From assembly GCA_024336345.1 (NCBI GenBank), contig JANFOG010000001.1:1240001-1304000 (forward strand): DNA of 64,000 nt. The letters run 5' to 3'. Below are positions 41,269 to 52,606 of the stretch, in pieces. The position numbers and the translations under genes are program-made. Each line of letters opens with the position of its first letter. Position 1 is the stretch's first letter. Origin of the DNA: Mariannaea sp. PMI_226. Its lineage: Eukaryota > Ascomycota > Sordariomycetes > Hypocreales > Nectriaceae. Below the pieces are notes generated by a model, which was given only the letters and a program-made list of their open reading frames with translations, searched no databases and had not been told where the DNA came from.

Positions 41269-43147
41269 ATGCAGCGCGCACTGAGCTCACGAGCGAGGGC
41301 CTCTGCCCTCTCCGCTTCCAAGTACCGCCTTGGAGCCAGCCTTGGCCAGCAGGTCCGATTTGCTCACAAGGTAAGTGGGAGATATTGGATAACTTGACTT
41401 CATAGGAGACTAGCCACTGACAGACTCGTAGGAGCTCAAGTTCGGTGTCGAGGGCCGTGCTGCTCTCCTCGTTGGTGTCGACACTCTCGCCAATGCCGTT
41501 GCTACCACTCTCGGACCCAAGGGCCGAAATGTCCTCATCGAGTCCAGCTTCGGCTCCCCCAAGATCACCAAGGGTTTGTTTCGATTCCCCCAGGATGAAT
41601 TGGGTCCATCTTTCTAACTTTCTAACGCAGATGGTGTCACTGTTGCTCGTGCCGTGACCCTCAAGGACAAGTTCGAGAACCTAGGTGCCAAGCTCCTCCA
41701 GGATGTGGCCTCCAAGACCAACGAGGTTGCTGGTGACGGTACCACCACCGCCACTGTCCTTGCCCGCGCCATTTTCTCCGAGACCGTCAAGAACGTTGCC
41801 GCTGGCTGCAACCCCATGGACCTCCGCCGTGGTATCCAGGCCGCCGTCGAGTCCGTCGTCGAGTTCCTCCAGAAGAACAAGCGTGACATCACCACCAGCG
41901 CCGAAATTGCCCAAGTTGCCACTATCTCTGCCAACGGTGACCAGCACGTCGGTGCCATGATTGCCAATGCCATGGAGAAGGTTGGCAAGGAGGGTGTCAT
42001 CACTGTCAAGGAGGGCAAGACCATGTTGGATGAGCTTGAGGTTACCGAGGGCATGCGCTTCGACCGTGGCTTCGTCTCTCCCTACTTCATCACCGACACC
42101 AAGACCCAGAAGGTCGAGTTTGAGAACCCCCTCATTCTTCTCTCAGAGAAGAAGATCTCCGCTGTCCAGGACATTATCCCCGCTCTTGAGATCTCCACCC
42201 AGCAGCGTCGCCCCCTCATCATCGTTGCCGAGGATATCGAGGGTGAGGCTCTCGCCGTCTGCATCCTCAACAAGCTCCGTGGTCAGCTCCAGGTTGCTGC
42301 TGTCAAGGCCCCCGGCTTCGGTGACAACCGCAAGTCTATCCTTGGCGATCTTGCCGTCCTGACCAATGGTGTGGTCTTCACTGACGAGATCGACGTCAAG
42401 CTTGAGAAGGCTACTGCTGATATGCTCGGTTCCACTGGCTCCATCACCATCACCAAGGAGGACACCATTATCCTCAATGGCAGTGGTTCCAAGGATAGCA
42501 TCGCTCAGCGTTGCGAGCAGATCCGTGGTGTCATGGCCGACCCTACCACCTCTGAGTATGAGAAGGAGAAGCTCCAGGAGCGTCTGGCCAAGCTCTCTGG
42601 TGGCGTTGCCGTCATCAAGGTCGGTGGCTCCTCCGAGGTTGAGGTTGGTGAGAAGAAGGACCGATATGTCGACGCTCTGAACGCCACCCGCGCCGCTGTT
42701 GAGGAGGGTATTCTGCCCGGTGGTGGTACTGCCCTGATCAAGGCCTCTGTCAACGCCCTGGGCGAGGTTAAGACTGCCAACTTCGACCAGCAGCTTGGTG
42801 TGAACATTGTCAAGAGTGCTATCACCCGCCCTGCCCGCACTATCATTGAGAACGCCGGACTTGAGGGCTCTGTTGTTGTTGGCAAGCTGACTGATGAGCA
42901 CGCCAATGACTTCAACAAGGGCTTCGACAGCTCCAAGGGCGAGTATGTTGACATGATTGCTGCTGGTATCCTTGACCCCTTCAAGGTTGTCCGCACTGGT
43001 CTCATTGACGCCAGCGGTGTTGCCTCTCTTCTGGGCACCACCGAGGTCGCCATTGTTGACGCCCCTGAGGATAAGGGCCCTGGTGGCCCCCCTATGGGCG
43101 GCATGGGTGGCATGGGCGGTATGGGCGGTATGGGTGGTATGATGTAA
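41269..43147 (+). CDS. HSP60: Mitochondrial chaperonin HSP60
   Basis: HSP60 is the GroEL-type chaperonin that folds imported proteins in the mitochondrial matrix together with HSP10. Three exons (41269-41370, 41432-41573, 41631-43147) give 586 residues. Exon 1 is an Arg/Ser/Ala-rich matrix-targeting presequence ending QQVRFAHK, and the mature protein begins [13 protein letters not shown]. The joined sequence restores [15 protein letters not shown] and is followed by [16 protein letters not shown], the ATP-binding core. The C-terminus carries the repeated GGM tail ([13 protein letters not shown]) typical of the family. The length equals that of other fungal HSP60s. Codon use is strongly C-biased, as in GAPDH, indicating high expression. 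Identity is certain. Confidence 0.97.
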
Positions 43148-44190
43148 GAGAAATGTGATATGGATGATGTACAAAAAAAAACCGTGGGTTTGGGTAGCGG
43201 CGCACATGGTGTTGCGAGTTGTAACGGGACGGGTCAAGTGGCCTCACAATCTCCTCTCCACCACCTTTTTATGACTTTGTCTTCATACTCGTTACGGATT
43301 TATTAGGCCACTTTGAGCCCTGTATTGTAGGACAGACGTTGTATGACTGGTATTATGACGGTAAACAAAAAAGAAAAAGAAAAAATAAAGAAACTTGTAC
43401 TGATACACACAAACACGAACAAAATATAACGTTAACTACGATTTTCATGAGTGGTCGGACAAAGTCTAAACTCTTCTGTGTCTGTCTCTCGCTAGTGTGA
43501 TTGATAGATAGATACATAAAATAGTATGCTAAGTAATTAATTGCATGCCATCTATTTCAATGCACCATATTAGCATCTATTGACTTAGACTACATGCTCA
43601 TCGATTAGGATCGATGTTCATATGCCCTCCTATCGGTACTGTGTACACAGTGTTTGTTGTTCTTCCTCAATGCACCAAAATAAGGGCTGACGAGTACTCG
43701 GCCCTCAACTCGATCACCAGCATTAAGTGGTCGCATAACGATCGTCTTCACTCTAGTTAGCAATGACCCTAAGCTGAATGCCTTGCACAAAGTCTTCAGC
43801 AACAAAACGAGCCACGACCCTTGACACGCACGTCACCTCAGTCACGTGGGACTATCTCACCGGCAACCCCACCGTCAGGAGCGGTGTTTTTCTCCCGCAA
43901 TTGCCCCGCCTCTCATCTCAGACAACCGCCCACTCCGCCCAACCAACCGTCCATCTGCCACCACCACTTCTTCCTCCATCCTCATCAACACTCTACAAGA
44001 CCCTCCAACTCCGGTACGTCATCCAGCCTGTAGGATTCTTCCCTTGGAACTTCGTCTTGACTCTCTCTTTCATCTTGTCTTATTCAAACTTCGCTGTGAA
44101 GCTTCCTGACAGCTAATACCAAGCTCTTATCCATAGCTCGCCCGCCCCTCGTTCTGCCTAAAACCGTCGTCCCAACCGTACACCGCAACC
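43148..44190. other. Intergenic region between HSP60 and cofilin
   Basis: This 1-kb spacer has an A-rich stretch after HSP60 (43365-43390) and a C/T-rich stretch (43890-44170) before cofilin. A CACGTG core lies at 43843-43848, 343 bp before the cofilin start. No gene is seen. Confidence 0.5.
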
Positions 44191-45150
44191 ATGGTAAGCT
44201 CAGCACGGCACCCGCCCGCGCACCTACAAACCCCCCCCTTTCTCCCCCTGAATAACCTCATGTCTAACACGTCTACAGCCTGATGTCAAGTTTGTCTTCT
44301 CCCCGCTTCCCCTTTTCTTTCCAATAAACCTCCCTCCTTTTTATGATGTCGCCATGCTCCGACGATAACGGCGCCCCTCCCCGCGGTCCATGCGCATGCT
44401 ATTCTTCCATTATGGCCACGACAACGTTTGAAAACGTTCACGCTAACCAACCTCTCCACCCGCTAGGACCCGGGTCTCTGAGGATGCTGTCAGCGCCTAC
44501 CACCTAGTCAACAAGAAGAAGGGAAGCGAAGGCAAGCTCAAGTTCATCATCCTGAAGCTGTCAGACGACTTCACCCAGATTGTTGTTGAGCACAAGTCTA
44601 CGAGCGAGGACTACGAGGAGTTCCGTGAGCTCCTTGTCAACGCTACTGCCACAAACAAATTCGTAGGTTCTGCCACCAGACATGACAAGATTATTGGTGT
44701 CATATCATACCCAATCGTCATCCTAATTCTAACCTCCTGTACCAGGGTTCCGTTGTCAAGAGCCCCCGTTATGCCATCTACGATTTCGAGTACGATGTCG
44801 CCGACAGATCAGTCCCCGAGTTAGCAATCCCGAAGTCTACTGCTTTCCATCAACCAATAGAAAACACTAACAGTTGGGCAGAAACAAGGTGACCTTCATT
44901 GGCTGGTCGCCCGATGATGCTGATGTGCGGGTAAGTGACACCATACAATACAACGAAGAAGAAAAAATGCCATGTAGTTACACAATGAGAGACTGACCCT
45001 CTACTGTAGGTTAAGTTCAACTATGCTACCGCCAAGGAGCTTCTTAAGAAATCGTTCAACTTCATTGCCGCCGATGTGCAGGCTAACGACGCTGATGACC
45101 TCGAGTGGGACACCATCGTTAAGACGGTCAGCAAGGGCCTTGCCATTTAA
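44191..45150 (+). CDS. COF1: Cofilin (actin-depolymerising factor)
   Basis: Cofilin binds and severs ADP-actin filaments and drives actin turnover at cortical patches. Six exons (44191-44193, 44279-44289, 44467-44662, 44746-44819, 44882-44930, 45010-45150) give 157 residues. The first exon is the ATG alone and the second has only 11 bases. The ADF-H domain is clear: KLKFIILKLSDDFTQIVVE, then VKSPRYAIYDFEYDVADR, then NKVTFIGWSPDDADVR, and VKFNYATAKELLKK with the actin-binding helix, ending in DIQAN-like DVQANDADDLEWD. The fourth intron uses a GTTAGC donor but has a perfect CACTAAC branch site. The predicted N-terminus, MPDVKTRVSED, lacks the Ser found near the start of many cofilins and is the least certain part. 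Confidence 0.9.
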
Positions 45151-45485
45151 ATCTTTTCGCGCTAGATTGTCACGATGCTATCGTTGATGGGATGGTATGG
45201 AATGGAACTGAACATACTTTTACGTCACCTCGACCGTACGGCTCGAAGTTTTAAGGGCGATGATGTGTGAAGAGTGTAAGGAAGAAGGGAGAGGAGATGG
45301 ACGTATTTGCCTGTCGAGTTTTCCCCCCAGGCGGATACACAAGGTTGCAGAGTTGCCAGCCCCCACCAGGTGCCATAGCACGGGAAATAAATACACATAC
45401 TGGTATGTGGAACTGAGTTGCCGAATTCAGGCGCTCCTGATATATTATGCTTTCTTTGTGATGGGCCATGCCCCCGTTTGTTTTC
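45151..45485. other. Convergent 3' spacer
   Basis: This 335-bp spacer lies between the 3' ends of cofilin and GET5. Nothing further is recognised. Confidence 0.55.
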
Positions 45486-46153
45486 TCATGGACTTGACTG
45501 GCTTGACTCCCAACTAGACTTCCATAGTTTTGACAATGTGTCCGCTTGCTCTTGGTCCTTTAGCCGTTGTGCCAAGAACCCATTCAGATCACTCCAGAAT
45601 TTTTCCGTCTCCAACGCCGTAGCACCAGTGGGTTCAGGTTCAGGGGCAGCCTCTGTTTCCTCTGGAGGGATGGCTGCAGCCCCGCCCATCACCATAACAG
45701 AGAACTCAATTGCCATATCCGTCTCTTTCAACAAATCCTTGAGTATTTTGCTGTCCGGCACAGGCTTTCTGTTGAGCAGGAGCTTTGTCTTTTCGACGGG
45801 GATTCGGGTCTGGGCTTGCACCTTGGACTTGATGTCGAGGATAGAGGTCTCAAGAGGTTGCGAAGTAAACTTGATGTCAAGAGGAGGATTTCGCAACGAC
45901 TTAAGCGTCACAGTGATGCTGCGCTCTTGGCCAGGGGCAAGTTTGACTGGCTTGCTCATTGGCTGGGCCATACGTGGCAGGATATACTAAGACACAGGTC
46001 AGCGTATGCGGGGAGATCACCTTGAAAGGACGGTAATCGTACAGGAGGGCGAGCCGGGAAGGACTTAGGGTCTTCGACATGATCGGCAGAGAGCTTAATT
46101 GGACGTGGGTTCAGAGACGCCAGAAAGGTCTTTGCAAATGCGACCTCAGCCAT
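45486..46153 (-). CDS. GET5: GET5 (ubiquitin-like protein of the tail-anchored protein pathway)
   Basis: GET5/Mdy2 bridges Get4 and Sgt2 to hand tail-anchored membrane proteins to Get3 in the cytosol. Two exons (46043-46153 and 45486-45986), phase 0 with GTACGA donor and TCTTAG acceptor, give 203 residues (yeast: 212). Residues 1-45 are the Get4-binding part, starting MAEVAFAKTFLASLNPRPIK and running across the join as PPYILPR. Residues about 55-135 are the ubiquitin-like domain (SITVTLKSLRNPPLDIKFTS, then TKLLLNRKPVPDSKILKDLL). The C-terminal 35 residues (EKFWSDLNGFLAQRLKDQEQ) are the homodimerisation helix bundle. The gene is divergent from NOP2, sharing a 568-bp promoter region. Confidence 0.9.
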
Positions 46154-46721
46154 TTTGCTGGTAGTTTGATAGGATGTGAGGGCCGAGAGCTGAGGGAGGG
46201 GAGGGGTGATAAGCTTGGAGGCTGGCCTCGACTAGAAGAGGGGTCAAACGGAGGTGATTGTGATGGGGTGGTGCAGACCGACAGGAACCAAACTTCTCTG
46301 GCGTATCGCAGTAACCGTTAATGGGTATGAGGATAGATAAGAGCTGGTCAACGTCAATGTCAATGTCAGACAAGCTCTACAGTCACAAACAACATCATAG
46401 GTCGCAGCTACTAACTAACCGCACCCGCAGCGGCAGGTGGCTGGCAGACGCCACCTCGCGCGGGCGATCACGTGCGCTCCAAGCGCCCCAAGCAATTAGA
46501 GTACGTACCTTAGTTTCCTCTACTAAATGAAAGAGTCCACCGATACGGAGTTCTACCGGGCTTATCGAGCCTAAGAGAAAAAAAGTTTCGGCGGGGCGCC
46601 AACTTCTTTTCTAGGAAACAGACAATAAACTTACGGAGCAGGTTCGTTGCTCGAACTTTTTCTTGGTCTCACTTATTCTAAACCCCAATCTTTTTCAGAA
46701 TAAGTCGAAATCTTTTACACA
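46154..46721. promoter_or_regulatory. Bidirectional promoter region of GET5 and NOP2
   Basis: These 568 bp separate two divergent start codons. A CACGTG core lies at 46469-46474. A T-rich stretch ending CTTTTTCAG at 46690-46698, just before the NOP2 start, could be the end of a leader intron. No gene is seen. Confidence 0.5.
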
Positions 46722-48809
46722 ATGGGTGTTGGACGCCGTATGAAGAAGCAGGGGCCCCCCCAGCCCCTTTCAGAAGAGCACTTTGCAAAGCTCAAGCGCA
46801 AGGCTGGTTTGCCTGTCGACACAGCCGTCGAGGCGCCTGAGAAGAAGAAGCGAAGAACTGCCAAACCCGTCGAGCCCAAGAGCAATGGCGCCTCCACGAA
46901 GAAGCCGGCGACTCAGAAGACGAATGGCGCAAAGGCCGCCAAGCCTGCGCCTGCGCCTACGGCCAATGGCAGATCTAAGAAGACCAAGCCTGTGCCGGTG
47001 AAGAATTCGTCGGACGAAGACATGGACGATGAGTTCAACGTTGAGGATCTCGATGATCTATCCGATGAGGAGATTGGCGAGGGTCTCAAGGATGATTTCC
47101 TCGAATCTGACAACGACGACGACTCAGTGTTTGACTCGGAGGAGGAGCAAGGCGGTGGTAAACAGACTATGTGGTCCGAAGACGAGGACGAGGAGGATGC
47201 CGAGGAGAAGCTTACAGCTGCCAACATTGAGGGTCTCTCGAGGAAATTGGATGCACAGGTGGCAGAGGATGCCGCTGATGCCGACGCGGAAATGGCTGAG
47301 GATGCCCTCCAGACCAACATCGACGGCGACAGGCCCCATATCCTTGGCGATGAGGACGAGGACGACGAACTTGCGACCAAGACCAATGCCCTCCTGGCTC
47401 CTGACCTACAACTTCTACGAAACAGAATCACCGAAAACATCCGTGTCCTAGATGATTTCTCCAACCTCGCCGAAGAAGGCCGCTCGAGAGCCGAGTATAC
47501 GGCACAGCTCATTAAGGACATCTGCGCCTACTACGGATACTCCGAGTACCTAGCCGAGAAGCTCTTCAACTTGTTCACCCCCCGTGAGGCCTTCGCCTTC
47601 TTCGAGGCCAACGAGTCGCCCCGTCCCGTCGTCATCCGAACAAACACTCTACGCACTCACCGTCGCGATCTCGCGCAAGCCCTCATCAATCGCGGTGTCA
47701 CCCTTGAGCCTGTCGGCAAGTGGTCCAAGGTTGGTCTGCAGGTCTTTGAGAGCAACGTTCCCCTGGGTGCCACTCCCGAGTACCTCGCCGGCCACTACAT
47801 CCTTCAAGCTGCCTCATCTTTCCTGCCCTGCATGGCCCTAGACCCCCAGGAGAACGAGCGTGTGTTGGATATGGCCGCCGCTCCTGGCGGTAAGACAACA
47901 TACATGGCCGCCATGATGAAGAACACAGGCTTCATCATGGCCAACGATCCCAACAAGGCTCGTGCCAAGGGTCTCATCGGTAACATCCACCGCCTTGGTG
48001 CCCGCAACGTCATCGTCTCCAACTATGATGCCCGTGAATTCCCCAAGCCAATGGGCGGTTTCGACCGTGTCCTTCTGGACGCACCCTGCTCTGGAACTGG
48101 TGTCATCGCCAAGGATCCCAGTGTCAAGACCAACAAGACGGAACGCGACTTTATGCAGTTGCCACACATCCAGAAGCAGCTGCTCCTGTCTGCCATTGAC
48201 TCCGTCAACCACGCCTCCAAGACGGGTGGCTACATCGTCTACTCAACTTGCTCCGTCACCGTAGAGGAGAACGAGGCCGTGGTGCAATATGCTTTGAGCC
48301 GACGACCCAACGTTCGTCTCGTGGACACCAACATCACTTTCGGTAAGGAGGGCTTCACCAGCTACATGGGCAAGAAGTTTGATCCTTCCGTCCGCCTCAC
48401 ACGCCGCTACTACCCCCACACTTACAACGTCGACGGTTTCTTCGTCGCCAAATTCCAGAAGTTCGCCCCCACCCCCGCCAAGGCCGTCGCTGCCAATGCC
48501 AACGCTGGTGGCCGTTCTTCCGGTGCTCAAAATGCCTCCTCCGAAGAGGTTGTCGACCGCACCCCCATCACCGACGACGAGAGCGGTGAGAAGAGTGCCG
48601 GTGGTGACGACTTTGGTGGCTGGGATGAAGATGAGGATAAGGAGTACATGGAGAAGGGTCGCAGGAACGCCATGCGCAGGAGAGGTCTGGATCCAAGAAG
48701 CGACGAGAAGAAGTCCAAAGGTGTTAGCAAGAGCAGTGATACCAAGACCAACGATAGCAAGAGCAAGAGCAGCAAGAGCAAGAAACCAAGCAAAAAGGAA
48801 AAGGCGTAG
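46722..48809 (+). CDS. NOP2: 25S rRNA cytosine-C5 methyltransferase NOP2
   Basis: NOP2 (NOL1/p120 family) methylates a cytosine in 25S rRNA and is needed for 60S subunit assembly in the nucleolus. A single exon encodes 695 residues. Residues 1-220 are Lys-rich then strongly acidic, as in other NOP2 proteins. The catalytic domain spans about 240-590: the YGYSEYLAEKLFNLFTP helix, the RTNTLRTHRRDL block, the S-adenosylmethionine loop DMAAAPGGK (residues 383-391), and the two cysteines of this enzyme class, in DAPCSGTG (Cys456) and YSTCSV (Cys510). The C-terminal 100 residues are Ser/Lys-rich and disordered with a poly-basic end, KKPSKKEKA. All key residues are present. Confidence 0.97.
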   Translation: MGVGRRMKKQGPPQPLSEEHFAKLKRKAGLPVDTAVEAPEKKKRRTAKPVEPKSNGASTKKPATQKTNGAKAAKPAPAPTANGRSKKTKPVPVKNSSDEDMDDEFNVEDLDDLSDEEIGEGLKDDFLESDNDDDSVFDSEEEQGGGKQTMWSEDEDEEDAEEKLTAANIEGLSRKLDAQVAEDAADADAEMAEDALQTNIDGDRPHILGDEDEDDELATKTNALLAPDLQLLRNRITENIRVLDDFSNLAEEGRSRAEYTAQLIKDICAYYGYSEYLAEKLFNLFTPREAFAFFEANESPRPVVIRTNTLRTHRRDLAQALINRGVTLEPVGKWSKVGLQVFESNVPLGATPEYLAGHYILQAASSFLPCMALDPQENERVLDMAAAPGGKTTYMAAMMKNTGFIMANDPNKARAKGLIGNIHRLGARNVIVSNYDAREFPKPMGGFDRVLLDAPCSGTGVIAKDPSVKTNKTERDFMQLPHIQKQLLLSAIDSVNHASKTGGYIVYSTCSVTVEENEAVVQYALSRRPNVRLVDTNITFGKEGFTSYMGKKFDPSVRLTRRYYPHTYNVDGFFVAKFQKFAPTPAKAVAANANAGGRSSGAQNASSEEVVDRTPITDDESGEKSAGGDDFGGWDEDEDKEYMEKGRRNAMRRRGLDPRSDEKKSKGVSKSSDTKTNDSKSKSSKSKKPSKKEKA

Positions 48810-49532
48810 AGAAGAAGAATACCGAGATGCCATCGTAGGTGTTTGGCTGATATATCTTTTTTTTTCATGTTTCTTGTCAATCCGCAACGTCATATAATAA
48901 ATAGAAAGGGAAATTCAAAAGCAATATTCACTACGCCTTAGCACCGTATCACAATGACACCTAAAAACGCCAAAAAGTAAAAAGGATGAAGAAAAAAGCC
49001 AAGTATTGAAAAAATGTTCGTTCATCTATTACCAGTTCATTCATTAAACATGTCGTTCATCTCGTCATTATAGGGTCTCCCTCCACCCTTTTCCTAGGGC
49101 TGGAGTGTGTGTGCACAACCCGCCCATTTTCTATCATCACGCTCTAAGAAAAAAAAAACAATGAACCCCCAAACCAGCCCCGTCATCAAGTACATGGTCA
49201 TATCAAAAAAAAAGTTTCGATGCTTGATATTAAAAAAAGCAGACAAGAATCAAGCCCTTCAAAGATTACTGTTTGCCAGAATGGCGAAACATGAAGAAGC
49301 CAAAGAAGAGAAGGGAAAAAAGGGTTTGTCGCAGCTGTCATGGTTCAAGCCATGGATATTTCCATGATAGCTGATGTTTGTTGTTCTTCGCAATCGAGAA
49401 CGAAAAAAATAACAATATCGTTTATCCACAAAGGGGAATATGATTTTGCGGTGGTTGCCCGTCGTAATATTAAAGTCGTCGAGGGAAAAACGAGTCCGTG
49501 GGGAAGAAAAGGATACCGAGTATTAAACCCAC
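48810..49532. other. Convergent 3' spacer
   Basis: This 723-bp spacer lies between the 3' ends of NOP2 and BYR4 and has many A runs (around 48980-49030, 49148-49160, 49205-49240). No gene is seen. Confidence 0.55.
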
Positions 49533-52500
49533 TCAAACCGACAGGTCGTGAAACTGCGAAACAAGTTCGCGGATAGTCCATCGCCAAGCCTCGCGGTCTC
49601 TGGGTCCTCTGCCAACCCATTTGGTGCACTTCTTGCGCCATCTTTCCTCTTCTTCACGTTGCCGTCTGATGAATTCAGGGCCAACGTCAAATTCTTCACC
49701 AACAAGCCAGTCATCTTTGATGTCGCTGACTCGCCCCTTTGGACCATCATCATTGGTCACATTGTCCTCAAGGTCGGGGATATCCTTGAAAACGTCTTCC
49801 TCGTCGTCGAGGGCGTCAAAGCCGTCCATGGGGTCGCTGTGCTCCGACATGGGCTTGGGCTTGGCAGGGGCGTCAAGCTTGAGCCAGCACATGTTTTGGG
49901 GGTCGAAGACCATTCCTCCAACAACTTGAACTCCCTTAGTCGCACTGATGTTGGTGATCAAGGCGGGTCTAGGCGTCGAGATTTCCTTCTCACGAACCGT
50001 ACTGGAAGCTGGCGTGTGACTCGGGGTTGACACAGCAGGTTCAAAAAGGTTTAGAGCATTCTCATTACCCTCCCAGTTATATGTGTCGGGGTTATAGTAC
50101 ATCCCGTTCACAACTGTAGCCTTTGTTAGCATCAATTTGCCTTTCGGATTGTCTTGAATAGCTTACCCTTTGATTCTTTAGGTGTTCCCAAATTCGAGAT
50201 GAGGTGAGGTTTTGATTGCTGGTTTCGCCTGTGTTTTCTTGACCGAGTGGCTTGTTGGGCGGTGCCAGGGTTCAGATTGGTGCGTGTCGAAAGCTGCGCG
50301 ACGCGTTGGCTAGAGATAGTGGCAAGCGGGCCGCTGCTTGGGACTCGCTGAGCCAAGGCAGTTTCACGCGCGATCCGGCTTGCTGCGGTATCGCGAGCAA
50401 AGTGGGGTGTGAATGAGACTGGTCGAGGTTGAGACTGAGACTGAGGAGCAGAGGGAGGGGGCACAGTTGGTGATGCTGATGAGGCCCGGTCTGGAAGCAC
50501 ATTCTGATATAATTTGTTGCGGAGAGCAGCCTTGGGCCCTGTCGTGATTGGTTGCTTCAAGTATCGGCTCTCGCTCTCCTTTGATGTGGGCAAGTCATCA
50601 AAAGCATCAAGTTCGTGACCGTCTCCAAAATTCTTCTTGTTCTTGGGTTTGCTCAGACGCTCCCAAGTATCTGCGGCCACTCTGTAGCGATGTGGACTTG
50701 GTGATCGCATAGTCATTCTTGAGAAGGTGCGGGAGAGCGGCCGCAGATCAATGGAGTTATCAGAGTCATGACGACGGAACTGACGCACACTCACACTCTT
50801 GGAAGATGCGTGCTGGGATTTAGATTGGGATGCTCCAGCAGGCAAAAATGGGAGAGGCGGCTTCCTTGACATAACTGGACTGTCAGTGGCTACGGGACGC
50901 TGACGCTCTACCGGTGTCTTTGGTCGCATCCCAGACAACGGTCGGCTGTTCTCGGTCCTAGAGGGCGGCCGCTCCTGACGATACGTAGACTGTTTGGCAG
51001 GGGTGTTCAAGGCACGAATAGCTGGTAAGGAACGCTTCTGCTTCAAAAGTTGAGCACTGGTGGTGGTAGGCTCTGTCCGTAGTGAGCTTGTGGACGTTCT
51101 AACCCCGACCTCCCTTCGTCGTGGTGTGGGAGGCAGGCCATGAGGGGGGGATGTTGTAGTAGGGGTAGGGAGACTCGAAACAGAGAGCTGTGTAGAATGC
51201 CCCATTCGAGACTGAGAGCGTCGGTTACGATGAATAGGGCCGCCGCTTTCAGATACAGGTTCGAGGACAGTGGAACGGGCTCTCTCGTGATGATTGAGGC
51301 GGGGTATCCGTGTTGAGCTGATGGGCTTGTTTGTGAACGTGAGAGACACAGCCGCCTTGGGTCTCGCCGGGCTAGCTGGTCGTGTCTCCTTCACCTTGAC
51401 ATTTCGATGTAGAGTCAACTTGCCCGAGTCGAAGACCTCCCCATCGCCAATGTCAAGACCATCGAGGAACCCCGGTTTATCAGCTTCAGCAGCTTGGGGG
51501 GCAACTGTTGGGGCCTTAGTCTGAACAACCAAAGGCTCTTCAGAAATTCGGTGCGGAGATCTACTCTTTCTTCGTTGCTGAAGTCTCTCCGAGAAATTCA
51601 CGGGTCCAGTTGGAAGCAGGATGCCATCAAAGGTTTCATCTTCGCTCTCCGCTGTAATCGAGCTAGAGACACTGGGACTCAGGGCCGACGCTGACGAGCT
51701 TCTGTTAGAGTGTCGATCACGTCGTGTGCCTCCCCATCTAGTCCCAAGACTACCTTCTCCCCAGTCCAAATCATCTGTTTGGATCGAGGGAGTCTTGGGG
51801 ATGTCCTTTCTAGTAGATAGTTTGAGCTTACCATCTGATGGTAGCTCCAGGTCCATCTCGAAATCATCATCAGGGTTGGTGGGGTTGTTATCTCTTGAGG
51901 GAGTTGGGGGTGTGATGAATGAAATAGGCTTTGGAGGCTGACGGCTCTTGGAGACCTTGATGGTGTCCCCGCCATCGCCGAAGAAGTCATCGTCATCGTC
52001 ACAATCTTTAAATCTATCCAAGTTGATGGCAGCAGAAAGTATGCTTGTAGTAGATTGATTTGACTCCCTTCGATCATTGTGAGGCGATGATGTTGATTTA
52101 GTGGATTTAGTTGGGCTAGCTTGGCTAGAACCAAGGCTCACCTGACGAAGGCTTTCGGGAAATTCATTTTGATACTTCTTGATCTTCAGACCCCCCTGGG
52201 AAGGATCAGGCAATTCAAGATCATTCTCCCAGTCGTCTTGAATAATTCGGCGAATCTTCTTTCCCCCTAAACGCCGGATAGTGCCGCCCATTAAAGCTGA
52301 CGAGGGGACGTTTTTGGGGAGAGGAATGCCAGCATTTTGGGCTGCAGTGATGGCGTCCAGAGTAGACTTTTCGTCATCGCCGGGGATATGAACATGCTTC
52401 TCCTCCTCGCCATCAAGTTCGGAGAGGAAAGACAGGTGCGATGAACCAGAATCGCGCCGTCTAGAGGATGGTCTTGAAGCAACATTTGTGGCAGTGGACG

Positions 52501-52606
52501 GACTTCGAAAAGTAAGCTCATCTCCATCCACTTCGAAGTCCGCATCATCCCAGTTCTCTATGTCGTCCTCGACCGGCTGTCGAGGCTTTAAGCGTAAAGG
52601 TTCCAT
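49533..52606 (-). CDS. BYR4: Byr4/Bfa1-type subunit of the septation GTPase-activating protein
   Basis: Byr4 (Bfa1 in budding yeast) works with Cdc16/Bub2 as a two-part GAP for the Spg1/Tem1 GTPase at spindle pole bodies, holding back septation or mitotic exit. Two exons (50167-52606 and 49533-50113) join in phase 1 across a 53-bp intron with a TGCTAAC branch site, giving 1006 residues. The N-terminus has MEPLRLKPRQPVEDDIENWDD followed by a DDWENDLELPD motif near residues 150-160, typical of the family. Residues about 190-800 are Ser/Pro/Arg-rich and disordered. The conserved C-terminus spans the join: GTPKESKV, then VNGMYYNPDTYNWEGN, GGMVFDPQNMCWLKL, DDWLVGEEFDVGPEF and a final EAWRWTIRELVSQF. 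Hyphal fungi use this system for septum formation. The family call rests on these motifs and is fairly sure. Confidence 0.85.

Noticed and set aside
42143..43237. A 364-codon minus-strand open frame opposite HSP60
   Set aside because: Same cause as at GAPDH: strong codon bias in the sense gene leaves the antisense frame open. No family features are seen.
46520..46720. RRPE/PAC-like ribosome-biogenesis motifs before NOP2
   Set aside because: An A-run followed by GTTTC is present, but no exact AAAAATTTT or GCGATGAG core is seen.
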